Shown one piece after another: positions 14,989-22,659 of a stretch of 48,574 nucleotides of DNA (positions are counted from its first letter, which is position 1; each line of letters begins with the position of its first letter). The DNA is taken from NCBI RefSeq assembly GCF_944324525.1, contig NZ_CALUWS010000022.1, positions 1-48,574 of the forward strand, in the 5' to 3' direction. A program made the translations under genes and the position numbers. This DNA is from an uncultured Desulfovibrio sp. (GTDB lineage: Bacteria > Desulfobacterota > Desulfovibrionia > Desulfovibrionales > Desulfovibrionaceae). The notes beneath the pieces were generated by a model that searched no databases, was not told the DNA's origin, and saw only the letters and a list, made by a program, of their open reading frames with translations.

Positions 14989-15676
14989 TTTCCGGCGTTT
15001 CGTCCGGGAGCAGGTCAGGGAGGGCGGCAGCGGCTTCGGGCAGGGCGTCGCTGGTCTTGAGTATCTGCCAGATGCGCCGCTCGCTGAGGCCCTCCTGCCG
15101 GGCCAGATGGCGCACGGCGGCGCAGCCGGAAGCGCCGGCGGCGGTATGGCGGCTGAACTGCCGGACAAGATGGATGCGGCGCACGGCGGCCAGCAGGAAG
15201 CGGCAGCGCGGGACATAGATGACCGTTCCGCCGAAGGTGTCCATCAGGCGGCGCAGGCAGTCCGTGCCCAGCGTCTGCCGCAGGGGATGGTCCTCCGGCG
15301 GCAGGCGGCGGGGGATGCGCAGGGACTGGCCGCCGTAGTGACGCAGCAGCCGGGTAAAGGCCGTGCCGTCCTCGTCAAGGACGCGCAGGATGAGTCGGGC
15401 ATTGGGGCTGAGGTGTCGCCGCAGGGCCTGCCATATCCCGGTGGCCGCGGTGTCGGTATAGGGAGGGGGGATGGGGGATGTCGCGGCGGGTCGCGTGGCG
15501 GCGGGACGAGCGGGCGGGGGCGGGACGGCGGCCGCCGCTGCAGGACGTTCCCGACGGCGGATGCCGGCACTGTGCGCAAGGACAGGCCGTTGCGCTCTTG
15601 CGGGAAGGCGATTAAGCGGCGAACCGCCGTCAGGCTGACGGGGATCCGCCGGATGGTCGCACCTACTGGACGACAT
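14984..15676 (-). CDS. Mor-like late transcription activator
   Basis: A 230-residue protein. The N-terminal 90 residues are low-complexity (Pro/Ala/Arg-rich). The C-terminal half resembles the Mor/C activator family of Mu-like phages: RLMDTFGGTVIYVPRCRFLLAAVRRIHLVRQF, then an HTH AVRHLARQEGLSERRIWQILKTSD. The GGTxxYxP strand and the HTH are the family hallmarks. Such proteins recruit RNA polymerase to late promoters. Start: ATG at 15676 with GGGAGG upstream, overlapping the previous ORF by 14 nt; the longer open frame upstream reads in a shadow frame. The stop TAG is the end of repeat B, so the C-terminus could be altered by that insertion. Confidence 0.7.
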   Translation of the reverse strand: MSSSRCDHPADPRQPDGGSPLNRLPARAQRPVLAHSAGIRRRERPAAAAAVPPPPARPAATRPAATSPIPPPYTDTAATGIWQALRRHLSPNARLILRVLDEDGTAFTRLLRHYGGQSLRIPRRLPPEDHPLRQTLGTDCLRRLMDTFGGTVIYVPRCRFLLAAVRRIHLVRQFSRHTAAGASGCAAVRHLARQEGLSERRIWQILKTSDALPEAAAALPDLLPDETPET

Positions 15677-15893
15677 GTCCGGCCTCCCACGCGGGACGCG
15701 GCGTCCCGGCAGCGGACGGAACGGCGGCGCAGGCCGGGGGCTGCGGCAGAGCGTTGCCGGACATGGCCAGACTGGCCAGCAGACGCAGGTGGCAGGCGGC
15801 CAGGGCCAGCAGGGGACGTTCGGCCGCGTGGCCACGGGCCAGGGCATCGAGGACATCGCTGACGGTTTCGAGGTGGTAGGGTAACTGGTGCAT
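15663..15893 (-). CDS. Small hypothetical phage protein
   Basis: A 76-residue protein (MHQLPYHLETVSDVLDALARG) with two predicted helices and a Pro/Ala-rich tail. It has an excellent ribosome site (GGGAGG) and overlaps the Mor-like start by 14 nt, so it is probably translated as its leader gene. I do not recognise a family. It is the first gene of the leftward phage transcript. Confidence 0.55.
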   Translation of the reverse strand: MHQLPYHLETVSDVLDALARGHAAERPLLALAACHLRLLASLAMSGNALPQPPACAAVPSAAGTPRPAWEAGHVVQ

Positions 15894-16006
15894 GGTGCCT
15901 CCCTGAAAGACCCGGAAAGCGGTCTGGTTGAAAAGTTTTCCTGTAACCGTAAAGGGCTCCGTTGCCGTGGGTGGGGGGATGTTGTCGCGCCCGAGGCAGG
16001 CAAGCC

Positions 16007-16035
16007 TTGCGCTACATGGCTTTCTTGGCTAGCAT
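16007..16035 (+). promoter_or_regulatory. Promoter of phage repressor gene
   Basis: TTGCGC (16007-16012), a 17-base spacer and TAGCAT (16030-16035) form a sigma70-like pair. The predicted start near 16042 falls on the candidate operator and gives a leader of about 110 nt before the repressor ATG. Confidence 0.5.
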
Positions 16036-16040
16036 TTTCC

Positions 16041-16057
16041 AACAACAGATATTTGTT
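16041..16057. promoter_or_regulatory. Candidate repressor operator
   Basis: AACAACAGATATTTGTT is an inverted repeat (AACAA/TTGTT) in an AT-rich patch at the predicted repressor start site, between the repressor gene and the leftward phage operon. Autoregulation is inferred. Confidence 0.35.
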
Positions 16058-16150
16058 TATATGTTTTTCGAGAAAAGTTCAAAAGAAAAATTTATAACTT
16101 TTCTTTTGGATCTGAGCCAACGTGGCGTTCTTTCAGGCAAAGGAGGGGAT

Positions 16151-16831
16151 ATGACGATGCCATGCGCTACGCCGCCCGGACTGGGGGCCGCGTTTGCCGG
16201 GAGGCTGCGCCGCCGGCGCGAGGAACAGGGCCTGCGCAAGCAGGAGCTGGCCGCCCGTATCGGCGTGAGCCTGACGACCATACAGCAGTACGAGAACGGG
16301 CAGCTCCCCAAGGGGGAATTCGCCGTCCGTCTGGCGGCCGTCCTGCGTTGTTCGCTGGACTGGCTGCTGGCGGGGCGCGGCGGTCCCGACAGCGTGGCGG
16401 GCGGGGAAGAAGAGGATCTGGTCATGGTGCCGCTGGTGGAGGCGCGCCTTTCGGCGGGCAGCGGCAGTCTGGAGACCGGGAGCGAGGTGCTGCGGCATTA
16501 TGCCTTCCGGCATGATTTCCTGCGCCGCAAGGGCAACCCGGCGCGTATGGTGCTGCTGCGGGTCTCGGGCGACAGCATGCAGCCGGACATCCGCCATAAT
16601 GATGTGGTGCTCATCGACCAGAGCCAGCAGGAGCCCCGGCCGGGGCGCATCTATGCCGTGAGCGTGGAGGACATGATCTACCTGAAGATCGTCAATGCCA
16701 TGCCGGGCAGGCTGATCCTGAGCAGCGCCAATCCGGCGTATGCGCCCATCGAGGCGGATACGCGCGACCAGCTCGGCGATCTGGTGCACATCATCGGGCG
16801 GGCCGTCTGGGTCGGCCGGGAGCTGGAATGA
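16151..16831 (+). CDS. Phage repressor, XRE HTH plus S24 peptidase (CI/C2-like)
   Basis: A 226-residue protein. The HTH of XRE type is at residues 14-74 (LRRRREEQGLRKQELAARIGVSLTTIQQYENG). The S24/LexA-like autoprotease domain is at about 90-226, with nucleophile S142 in VSGDSMQPD and general base K179 in IYLKIV. A likely self-cleavage Ala-Gly at 102/103 lies 40 residues before the Ser. It should keep the prophage silent and be inactivated through RecA after DNA damage. Start: ATG at 16151, directly behind AGGAGG; an upstream in-frame extension lacks a site. It is transcribed away from the lytic operon, the normal layout for a lysogeny switch. Confidence 0.9.
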   Translation: MTMPCATPPGLGAAFAGRLRRRREEQGLRKQELAARIGVSLTTIQQYENGQLPKGEFAVRLAAVLRCSLDWLLAGRGGPDSVAGGEEEDLVMVPLVEARLSAGSGSLETGSEVLRHYAFRHDFLRRKGNPARMVLLRVSGDSMQPDIRHNDVVLIDQSQQEPRPGRIYAVSVEDMIYLKIVNAMPGRLILSSANPAYAPIEADTRDQLGDLVHIIGRAVWVGRELE

Positions 16832-16835
16832 CGAA

Positions 16836-16859
16836 GGGCGCTCCCTGACGGAAGCGCCC
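16836..16859. terminator. Hairpin after the repressor gene
   Basis: GGGCGCT (16836-16842) pairs with AGCGCCC (16853-16859) 5 nt after the repressor stop. The following bases are A-rich rather than T-rich on the plus strand, so it is a weak terminator or serves the minus-strand gene from 17113. Confidence 0.35.
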
Positions 16860-16882
16860 CGTAAAAAAGCAAAGCGATGTTT

Positions 16883-17113
16883 TCAGCGGCGGCTTGCCGT
16901 GCCGCCGTCGCAATGTTCGCTGCCGAGATTGCGGTTCCAGGCGCGTATGGCCGCTCCCTGGGAGACGGACCACTGCTGGGAGGTCTGCCCGCAGGAGCAG
17001 ACGACGCGCCATACGTCATCCCGCCGTCCCGGCGGACGCATGGATTCCAGGTGGACATCGACACCGCCGCAGGCAAGGCAGGGACGTATGGTATGGGGAT
17101 CCAGTTCTTTCAT
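16883..17113 (-). CDS. Lar-like small zinc-ribbon protein
   Basis: A 76-residue protein with a zinc ribbon of the form PCLACGG (C12, C15) and CSCGQ (C39, C41), ending in GAAIRAWNRN, the C-terminal motif of the Lar (restriction alleviation) family and related phage zinc-ribbon proteins. Lar-type proteins help phage DNA escape type I restriction, but most small homologues are untested. No clear ribosome site precedes ATG 17113; a TTG at 17149 would add 12 residues and also lacks one. It lies beside the repressor and is probably the last phage gene on this side. Confidence 0.6.
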   Translation of the reverse strand: MKELDPHTIRPCLACGGVDVHLESMRPPGRRDDVWRVVCSCGQTSQQWSVSQGAAIRAWNRNLGSEHCDGGTASRR

Positions 17114-17297
17114 GCAGGGGACTGTATCAGCCGGGCGCGGGAGGGGCAAGCAAGAAATACCTTAATCAGCCGGAAATTTTTTATCTTTTTGCGTGCAAGA
17201 AAATTTCTTCGTCCTGACGCCTCGCTGACGGCGGTTGCGCTAGCTTGCCTGCATGAACACAAGGCGATACCGCCACAAAACAACATGGAGGCTTGAT

Positions 17298-17681
17298 ATG
17301 CGTCGTTTCCTTCCCGCTCTCGCTCTTGTTCTTGGTCTTTCCTCTCCCGCCTTTGCCGCGTATGATGGTCCGAGCAGCGGCTATGGCGGCTTCCAGGGGC
17401 CGACGTCCTCGGTGGGGGTCACCACCGTGGCCAAGGCGCTCAAGGCCTGGGACGATGCCCCGGTGGTGCTGACCGGCAACATCGTGCAGCGCATGGCCGG
17501 CAGCGACGACAAGTACGTGTTCCGGGACGGCACCGGTCAGATCGTCGTGGACATCGACCATGAGCTTTTCTGGGGCAAGACGGTGACGCCCGCCAATACC
17601 GTGCGCATTTCCGGCGATGTGGACAAGGACATGTTCGATCCCACCAAGATCGACGTCAAGTTCCTTGAAGTTCTGAAGTAG
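17298..17681 (+). CDS. Secreted BOF/YgiW-family OB-fold protein 1
   Basis: A 127-residue protein with a signal peptide (MRRFLPALALVLGLSSPAFA, cleavage after AFA). The mature start has YGGFQGP, as in E. coli YgiW. The OB-fold follows: TVAKALKAWDDAPVVLTGNIVQRM, SDDKYVFRDGTGQIVVDID, TVTPANTVRISGDVDKD, KIDVKFLEVLK. The family is periplasmic. YgiW/VisP is linked to stress and virulence signalling and lies beside qseBC in E. coli, and here too a two-component pair follows. Start: ATG 17298 with GGAGG upstream; an upstream ATG at 17253 would mask the signal peptide. It is the first of four paralogues on one strand. Confidence 0.85.
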   Translation: MRRFLPALALVLGLSSPAFAAYDGPSSGYGGFQGPTSSVGVTTVAKALKAWDDAPVVLTGNIVQRMAGSDDKYVFRDGTGQIVVDIDHELFWGKTVTPANTVRISGDVDKDMFDPTKIDVKFLEVLK

Positions 17682-17710
17682 GATCCCAAACCAAGAAAGA
17701 GGTGGCCTGT

Positions 17711-18133
17711 ATGAAATTCTTCCCCCTTCTCCTGCTGGCGATGTCGCTGAGCGTTCCCGCCTTTGCCGCGCAAGCGGACGGCACTCCGCCGAATCCGGCG
17801 GCCGCTCCGGGCTATCAGGGCCCGTCGGCTTCATACGGCGGTTTCCAGGGGCCCACCGGCGGAACGGACAATGATACCGTGGCCAAGGCGCTCAAGGCCT
17901 GGGACGAGTCCCCCGTGGTGCTGACCGGCAATATCGTGGAACGCCTGGCCGGCAGCGACGACAAATACATGTTCCGCGACGCCACCGGCCAGATCATCGT
18001 GGACATCGACCATGAGCTTTTCTGGGGCAAGACCGTGACGCCGGCCAATACCGTGCGCATCGCCGGAGAGGTGGACAAGGAGATGTTCGAGGCCACCAAG
18101 ATTGACGTCAAGTTCCTGGAAGTCATAAAGTGA
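17711..18133 (+). CDS. Secreted BOF/YgiW-family OB-fold protein 2
   Basis: A 140-residue protein with signal peptide MKFFPLLLLAMSLSVPAFA. A longer linker (QADGTPPNPAAAPGY) precedes the YGGFQGPTGG motif. The OB-fold core is almost identical to paralogue 1 (VTPANTVRI, SDDKYMFRDATGQIIVDIDHELFWGK). Start at ATG 17711; a GTG at 17702 is in frame but the signal peptide fits the ATG, with AGAGG upstream. The gene lies 29 nt after paralogue 1, so they are co-transcribed. Strong core identity with different N-termini points to recent duplication with divergence of the surface-exposed N-terminus. Confidence 0.85.
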   Translation: MKFFPLLLLAMSLSVPAFAAQADGTPPNPAAAPGYQGPSASYGGFQGPTGGTDNDTVAKALKAWDESPVVLTGNIVERLAGSDDKYMFRDATGQIIVDIDHELFWGKTVTPANTVRIAGEVDKEMFEATKIDVKFLEVIK

Positions 18134-18167
18134 CGCCCTCGGAAACCAGATCAAAAAGGAGTTTGTC

Positions 18168-18560
18168 ATGAAGATTCTGCTTTCTTCCCTGCTGGTGCTG
18201 GCGCTGGCCGCTCCCGCCCTTGCTCAACCGGGCTTCCAGGGGCCGGGGGCCGGACAGGGGGGCGGTTTTCAGGGACCGACGGCGGGCATACAGGCCGATA
18301 CCGTGGCCAAGGCGCTCAAATGCTGGGATGATGCGCCGGTCATCCTCACGGGCAACATCATGCAGCGCTATGCCGGCAGCGACGACAAGTATCTTTTCAG
18401 GGACGCCACCGGCGAGATCATCGTGGAGATCGACTTCGGCGTCTTTGCCGGCCGCACGGTCACCCCGGAGACCCGGGTGCGCCTTTCCGGCAAGATGGAC
18501 AAGGACGGCATGATGGAGCCGGCCAAGGTGGACGTGAAGGTGCTGGAAATCCTCAAGTGA
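18168..18560 (+). CDS. Secreted BOF/YgiW-family OB-fold protein 3
   Basis: A 130-residue protein with signal peptide MKILLSSLLVLALAAPALA. The mature start carries two GFQGP motifs (GFQGPGAGQGGGFQGPTAG). The OB-fold contains TVAKALKCWDDAPVILTGNIMQRY, SDDKYLFRDATGEIIVEIDFGVFAGRTVTPETRVRL and ends VDVKVLEILK. It differs from paralogues 1 and 2 at the strand after VEID and has an unpaired Cys (CWDD). It follows paralogue 2 by 34 nt, with AAGGAG in front. Confidence 0.85.
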   Translation: MKILLSSLLVLALAAPALAQPGFQGPGAGQGGGFQGPTAGIQADTVAKALKCWDDAPVILTGNIMQRYAGSDDKYLFRDATGEIIVEIDFGVFAGRTVTPETRVRLSGKMDKDGMMEPAKVDVKVLEILK

Positions 18561-18571
18561 CCTCCTGACGG

Positions 18572-18590
18572 CGGCAGGCCCGGCCTGCCG
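18572..18590 (+). terminator. Terminator-like palindrome after BOF 3
   Basis: CGGCAGGCC-C-GGCCTGCCG is a perfect 9-bp inverted repeat 12 nt past the stop of BOF 3, followed by TTTCCCCC. It could reduce read-through into BOF 4, which lies 220 nt further on. Confidence 0.5.
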
Positions 18591-18780
18591 TTTCCCCCTG
18601 CCGCCGGCCGTCCGGCATGTGACGGCCGGCGGCTTCCCGCACGGGGAGGCCCCTCCGTCAGGGAGGCCTCCCGGCCGGTCCTGGCGGAACAGGGCCGGGA
18701 TGATGCGGCGGGATAAGGTGGTTCCCGGCCCCGGGCCGTGGAGCGCCGAAGACCTTTCCAGCTTTTTACAGGAGCCCCCC

Positions 18781-19161
18781 ATGCGAATCGCCATCTTCCT
18801 GCTTTTTCTCTGCCTGTGCGGGGCGACAAGCGTCATGTCCGCGGGTTTTGAGGGGCCGGGCGCGGGCCCGGCCGCCGGCGTGGTGACCCGGGCGGCCGAT
18901 GTGGCCGACGCCTATGACGACGTGCCGTGCGTCCTCGAAGGTCACCTTGTGGAAAAACTGCCGCAGCGCAAGAACCGTTACGTCTTTCGGGACGAAAGCG
19001 GCAGCGTGGTGGTGGAGATAGAGGACGAGACCTTCGGGCATCTCACGGTGACGCCGCAGACGCGCATCCGCATCGTGGGACAGGTGGAATGGAGTTCCAA
19101 GCGCCCCAACGAGGTGGAGGTGGAAGGGCTGGCCATCCTGGACGAGGAGCCCCGGCCCTGA
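18781..19161 (+). CDS. Secreted BOF/YgiW-family protein 4 (divergent)
   Basis: A 126-residue protein with signal peptide MRIAIFLLFLCLCGATSVMSA and mature start GFEGPGAGP. The OB-fold is VPCVLEGHLVEKLPQRKNRYVFRDESGSVVVEIEDETFGHLTVTPQTRIRIVGQVEW, then VEVEGLAIL. It lacks the SDDKY of the other three, and the QRKNRY loop replaces it. The 220-nt gap and the terminator-like palindrome before it suggest separate expression. The C-terminal tail is DEEPRP. Being nearest the response regulator gene, it corresponds in position to E. coli ygiW beside qseB. Confidence 0.8.
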   Translation: MRIAIFLLFLCLCGATSVMSAGFEGPGAGPAAGVVTRAADVADAYDDVPCVLEGHLVEKLPQRKNRYVFRDESGSVVVEIEDETFGHLTVTPQTRIRIVGQVEWSSKRPNEVEVEGLAILDEEPRP

Positions 19162-19269
19162 CCGGGGGAGCGGCCGCCGCGCCGTCTTCCCCCGTTCCCG
19201 CGGACGCTGGCTGTTCGGCATGGCCCTCCTCTGGGGCAATGGCCGGCCGTCCGCCGGAAAAGATCTTTC

Positions 19270-19283
19270 CCTGTCATGACAGG
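19270..19283. promoter_or_regulatory. Perfect palindrome upstream of response regulator
   Basis: CCTGTCATGACAGG is a perfect 14-base palindrome 61 nt before the regulator ATG. It could be an operator. The same half-sites CCTGTC/GACAGG with a 3-base spacer occur inside a predicted promoter at 40943-40957. Confidence 0.35.
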
Positions 19284-19344
19284 ACGGCGCCGCTGCCCTC
19301 TTCCCGCAAGGGGAAGGGGGGCGGTCATGCCGTGGGAGGCCCGC

Positions 19345-20049
19345 ATGCCCGCACTGCTTCTGGTGGAAGATAACGAAGATATCCTTGCCATGCTCTATGC
19401 CTTCTTCGAGCCGCTGGGCTACGAGCTGGACTGCGCCCGCAACGGCCGGGCCGGTCTGGAACAGGCGCTGGCCGGCCGTTTCGACTGTCTGGTGCTGGAT
19501 GTGATGCTGCCCGGCATGGACGGCATCACCCTGTGCCGAACCCTGCGGGAAAAGCACGACTGCCGCACGCCCATCATCATGCTGACGGCCCGGGACACCG
19601 TGCCTGACCGCGTGCTGGGACTGGAGTCCGGCGCGGACGACTACCTGATCAAACCCTTTGCGCTCAAGGAACTGGAAGCCCGCATCCGGGCGCTCATCCG
19701 CGCGCAGGGGCGCGGCATGCAGGGGGCGGGCGGCGGCAGCGGCGGCGAACTGCGCTACGCGGACGTGGTGGTGGACGTGGCCGGGCATCGCGTCACCCGG
19801 CAGGGGCGCGAACTGCGGGTCAGTCCCACGGGCTTTCGCATCCTCTGCGAACTCCTGCGGGTGGCCCCGGCGCTCCTGCCCCGCGAAGAGCTGGAGCAGA
19901 CCCTCTGGGGAGACGACCCGCCGGGCGGCAGCGCCCTGCGCACCCACATTCACGAGCTCCGGCAGGTGCTGGACAAACCCTTTGATCGGCCCCTGCTCCA
20001 GACGGTGACCCATGTGGGCTACCGGCTGGGCGGCGGGGAGGACGCGTGA
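19345..20049 (+). CDS. OmpR/PhoB-family response regulator
   Basis: A 234-residue protein. The receiver domain (residues 1-118) has the acidic pair E8/D9, phospho-acceptor D52 (LVLDVMLPGMDG), T81 and K103 (YLIKPF). The C-terminal winged-helix DNA-binding domain (about 135-232) has RVSPTGFRILCELL and RTHIHELRQVLD, then VTHVGYRL. It should bind promoters as a phosphorylated dimer. Start: ATG 19345 behind GGGAGG, where the receiver begins; the longer frame adds non-homologous residues. The stop overlaps the sensor GTG (GTGA), so they are coupled. Context with YgiW-like genes resembles QseB, and the RND genes downstream are probable targets. Confidence 0.92.
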   Translation: MPALLLVEDNEDILAMLYAFFEPLGYELDCARNGRAGLEQALAGRFDCLVLDVMLPGMDGITLCRTLREKHDCRTPIIMLTARDTVPDRVLGLESGADDYLIKPFALKELEARIRALIRAQGRGMQGAGGGSGGELRYADVVVDVAGHRVTRQGRELRVSPTGFRILCELLRVAPALLPREELEQTLWGDDPPGGSALRTHIHELRQVLDKPFDRPLLQTVTHVGYRLGGGEDA

Positions 20050-21347
20050 GGCCGCCGTCCTCCCGGCGGTTCGGCATCCGGCGGCGGCTGCTGCTCTCCT
20101 TCATCCTGCTCACCGTGGGCATGGGGAGCGTGATGATCGCCGTGGGGCTCTTCGCCTATGAACGGCTGGGTCGGCATATGCTGGAAGTCAATGCCCGCCC
20201 GGTCATGCGCTTGCTCATGGAGGCGGAGGAGCGTGCCTTCTACGCCGAGGACCACGGCCGGCGCGTGCTCTATTGGGGTTCCGATCTGGCCGAGAGCATG
20301 GATCTGGACTTCCTGGTGGGCAAGCAGGTGCCGCCGGCCTGGCAGGCGCTGACGGACGGCCTGCACCTGCTGGATAACGGAGCCGGTTTCGTCCTGCTGG
20401 CCACGCGGGAGAACCTGCGCTATTCGCTCAGCGGCAGCACGGGGGCCTTCCGTTCCCTGCGGGCCGAGACCATCCGCATCTTCCTGCTGTGCGTGGGGGT
20501 GAGCCTTGTGGCGGCCTCCCTGCTGGGCATCGTGCTCTCCCGCCGTCTCTCCGGCTCGCTGACGGAGCTGACGCATGCCGTGGAGCAGGGCGAACAGCCC
20601 GGCAGCCTGCCCGTCCTGCCGCAGGAGGCTCTCAATGACGAAGTGGGGGTGCTGGCCCGCGCCATCGCCGCCCGTGAGCGCGACCTCGTGCGCTACATGC
20701 AGCGCGAAAGCTTTTTTACCGGCGACGTGAGCCATGAGCTGCGCACGCCGCTCACCGTCCTGCAGGGCGGGCTGGAAGTGCTGGAGCTGCGCCTCGACAG
20801 GCTGGAGGGCGGCGAGGCGCTGATGCCGGTGCTGCAGCGTCTGCAGCGTACCGTGCTGGACATGAGCGACATGGTGCGCAGCCTGCTCATGCTGGCCCGC
20901 CGGCCGGAAGACATCGTGCCCGAGAGCCTCGACGTGGCGGCGCTGGTGCGCGAGCTGTGCGGCGGGGACGAGAACATCCGGCGGGAGGGCGCCGCGTCGG
21001 TCATGACCGTGGGGGATGAGGGGCTTGCCCGCATCATCTTCAAGAATTTGCTGGACAACGCGCGAAAATACGCCGAAGATGGCAAGGTTCTGGTGAGTGT
21101 GGAGGATGGCCTTTTCCGCATCCGCAACAAGGGCCATATCCCGGAACATCTGGACGTCTTCGCGAGAGGCGTCCGCGCACCGCATCCCGTCGGTGCGCCG
21201 ACACCCGTGGGGAGCGGGCTGGGTCTGTCGCTGGCATTGCGCGCCTGCGAGCAGATGGGCTGGATTATCCGACAGGAAAACGTCGCTGACAGGGAAGCCG
21301 TCTTTACGGTGCGCTTTCCCAGTGAGCAGCCGGAGCACGCCATATGA
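20046..21347 (+). CDS. Sensor histidine kinase (QseC-like context)
   Basis: A 433-residue inner-membrane kinase. TM1 is at about 14-36 and TM2 at about 143-165, flanking a short periplasmic sensor of about 105 residues (RLLMEAEERAFYAEDHGRRVLYWG). A HAMP-like segment follows, then the H-box SHELRTPL with H230, N-box NLLDNARKYA and G-box VGSGLGLSLA. An F-box is not obvious. Starts with GTG in a GTGA overlap with the regulator gene and ends in an ATGA overlap with the adaptor gene, so regulator, sensor and pump form one translationally coupled unit. The stimulus is unknown. Confidence 0.9.
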   Translation: MRPPSSRRFGIRRRLLLSFILLTVGMGSVMIAVGLFAYERLGRHMLEVNARPVMRLLMEAEERAFYAEDHGRRVLYWGSDLAESMDLDFLVGKQVPPAWQALTDGLHLLDNGAGFVLLATRENLRYSLSGSTGAFRSLRAETIRIFLLCVGVSLVAASLLGIVLSRRLSGSLTELTHAVEQGEQPGSLPVLPQEALNDEVGVLARAIAARERDLVRYMQRESFFTGDVSHELRTPLTVLQGGLEVLELRLDRLEGGEALMPVLQRLQRTVLDMSDMVRSLLMLARRPEDIVPESLDVAALVRELCGGDENIRREGAASVMTVGDEGLARIIFKNLLDNARKYAEDGKVLVSVEDGLFRIRNKGHIPEHLDVFARGVRAPHPVGAPTPVGSGLGLSLALRACEQMGWIIRQENVADREAVFTVRFPSEQPEHAI

Positions 21348-22513
21348 AACTTCCCGCACGGGGCAGACTGATCCGCCTTGTCCTCATTTGCGCCGTCCTG
21401 CTGGCGGTGTATCGTCTCTTCTTCGCCTCCGGGCCGGGCGGCCCCCGCATGGCGGCCGATACGCCGCCCGTGCGCGTGGCCACGGCGCTGGCGCAGGACA
21501 TGCCCTATTTCCTCAATGGTCTCGGCACGGTGGAGCCGTCCAGCGACGTGCTGGTCACCAGCCGGGTGGACGGGCAGCTCGTCAAACTGCATTTCACGGA
21601 AGGCCGCCGCGTGGCCGCGGGCGACCTGCTGGCCGAGATCGACCCCCGCCCCTTTGAAGCCGAACTGGCGCAGGCCAAGGGCAACCTGCTGCGCGATCAG
21701 GCCCAGCTCGCCAATGCGCGCAGCGACCTTGAACGCTACGCCAAGCTGGTGAAGAACGACTATGTGTCGGCCCAGCAGTACGAGACCCAGCGTGCGCTGG
21801 TGCGGCAGTACGAGGGCGTGGTGGCGGCGGACAAGGCCGCCGTGGAAGCCGCGGCCCTCCAGCTGACCTACAGCCGCATCACCGCGCCGGTGGGCGGCAT
21901 CCTCGGCCTGAAAAAGGTGGACGAGGGCAATATGATCAAGAGCTCGGACAGCGAGGGCATCGTGCGCATCACCGAGACGCGGCCCTGTCATGTGCTGTTC
22001 ACCCTGCCGGAGAACCGCGTGCCGCTGGTGCGCGAGGCCCTGCGCGCCGCGCGCAAGGGGGAGGCGGGTCGTCCCCTGGTGCAGGCCTGGGACCGGGAGC
22101 AAAAGGGGCTCATCGCCGTGGGCGAGCTGCTCTCCATGGACAATCAGATCGATTCCGCCACCGGCACGGTCAGGCTCAAGGCGCTCTTCCCCAATGACGG
22201 CGGCCTGCTGTACGCCCAGCAGTTCGTCAATGCCCGGGTCATGGTCAAGCTGCTCAAGGACGCCGTCACCGTGCCGGCTTCCGCCGTGCAGCTGGGCAGC
22301 CGCGGCTCCTACGTCTATGTGGTGGACGCGGACAACGTGGCCCGCGTGCGCGACGTGACGCCGGGCGTGAGCACCAATCAGCTCGCGGTCATCGACAAGG
22401 GGCTTGCGGCCGGTGAAGTGGTGGTGGTGGACGGGCTGGACCGTCTGCGTGACGGGACCACCGTCAACGTGGCCGCCCGTATGGAGACCCCCCGCGCCGA
22501 GCCGCTGCAGTAA
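21344..22513 (+). CDS. mdtA: RND efflux periplasmic adaptor (MdtA-like)
   Basis: A 389-residue membrane-fusion protein. The N-terminal membrane anchor (LIRLVLICAVLLAVYRLFF) is not a lipoprotein signal. The barrel-sandwich half-motifs are GTVEPSSDVLVTSRVDGQLVKLHF and ITAPVGGILGLKKVDEGNM. Between them lies an alpha hairpin (AQAKGNLLRDQAQLANARSDLERYAKLV). The beta-barrel (PCHVLFTLPENRVPLV) and membrane-proximal domain (PASAVQLGSRGSYVYVVDADN) follow. It bridges the RND pump and an outer-membrane channel. It overlaps the kinase gene by 4 nt. Resemblance is to MdtA of the MdtABC system, in which two different RND proteins work together. Confidence 0.87.
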   Translation: MKLPARGRLIRLVLICAVLLAVYRLFFASGPGGPRMAADTPPVRVATALAQDMPYFLNGLGTVEPSSDVLVTSRVDGQLVKLHFTEGRRVAAGDLLAEIDPRPFEAELAQAKGNLLRDQAQLANARSDLERYAKLVKNDYVSAQQYETQRALVRQYEGVVAADKAAVEAAALQLTYSRITAPVGGILGLKKVDEGNMIKSSDSEGIVRITETRPCHVLFTLPENRVPLVREALRAARKGEAGRPLVQAWDREQKGLIAVGELLSMDNQIDSATGTVRLKALFPNDGGLLYAQQFVNARVMVKLLKDAVTVPASAVQLGSRGSYVYVVDADNVARVRDVTPGVSTNQLAVIDKGLAAGEVVVVDGLDRLRDGTTVNVAARMETPRAEPLQ

Positions 22514-22659
22514 GGGCGGGCGCATCCCGCTTCCTGCGTCTTTCCGCCGTTTCCCGTCCGCCCCCCCGTCCGCCGCGCCCGCCAGCGCGGCGCGGCGTCC
22601 GCGCAGGCGTCCTTCACTTCCCCGGACGGGACGCACCGACCCGAACCCCGTGATCAGCC

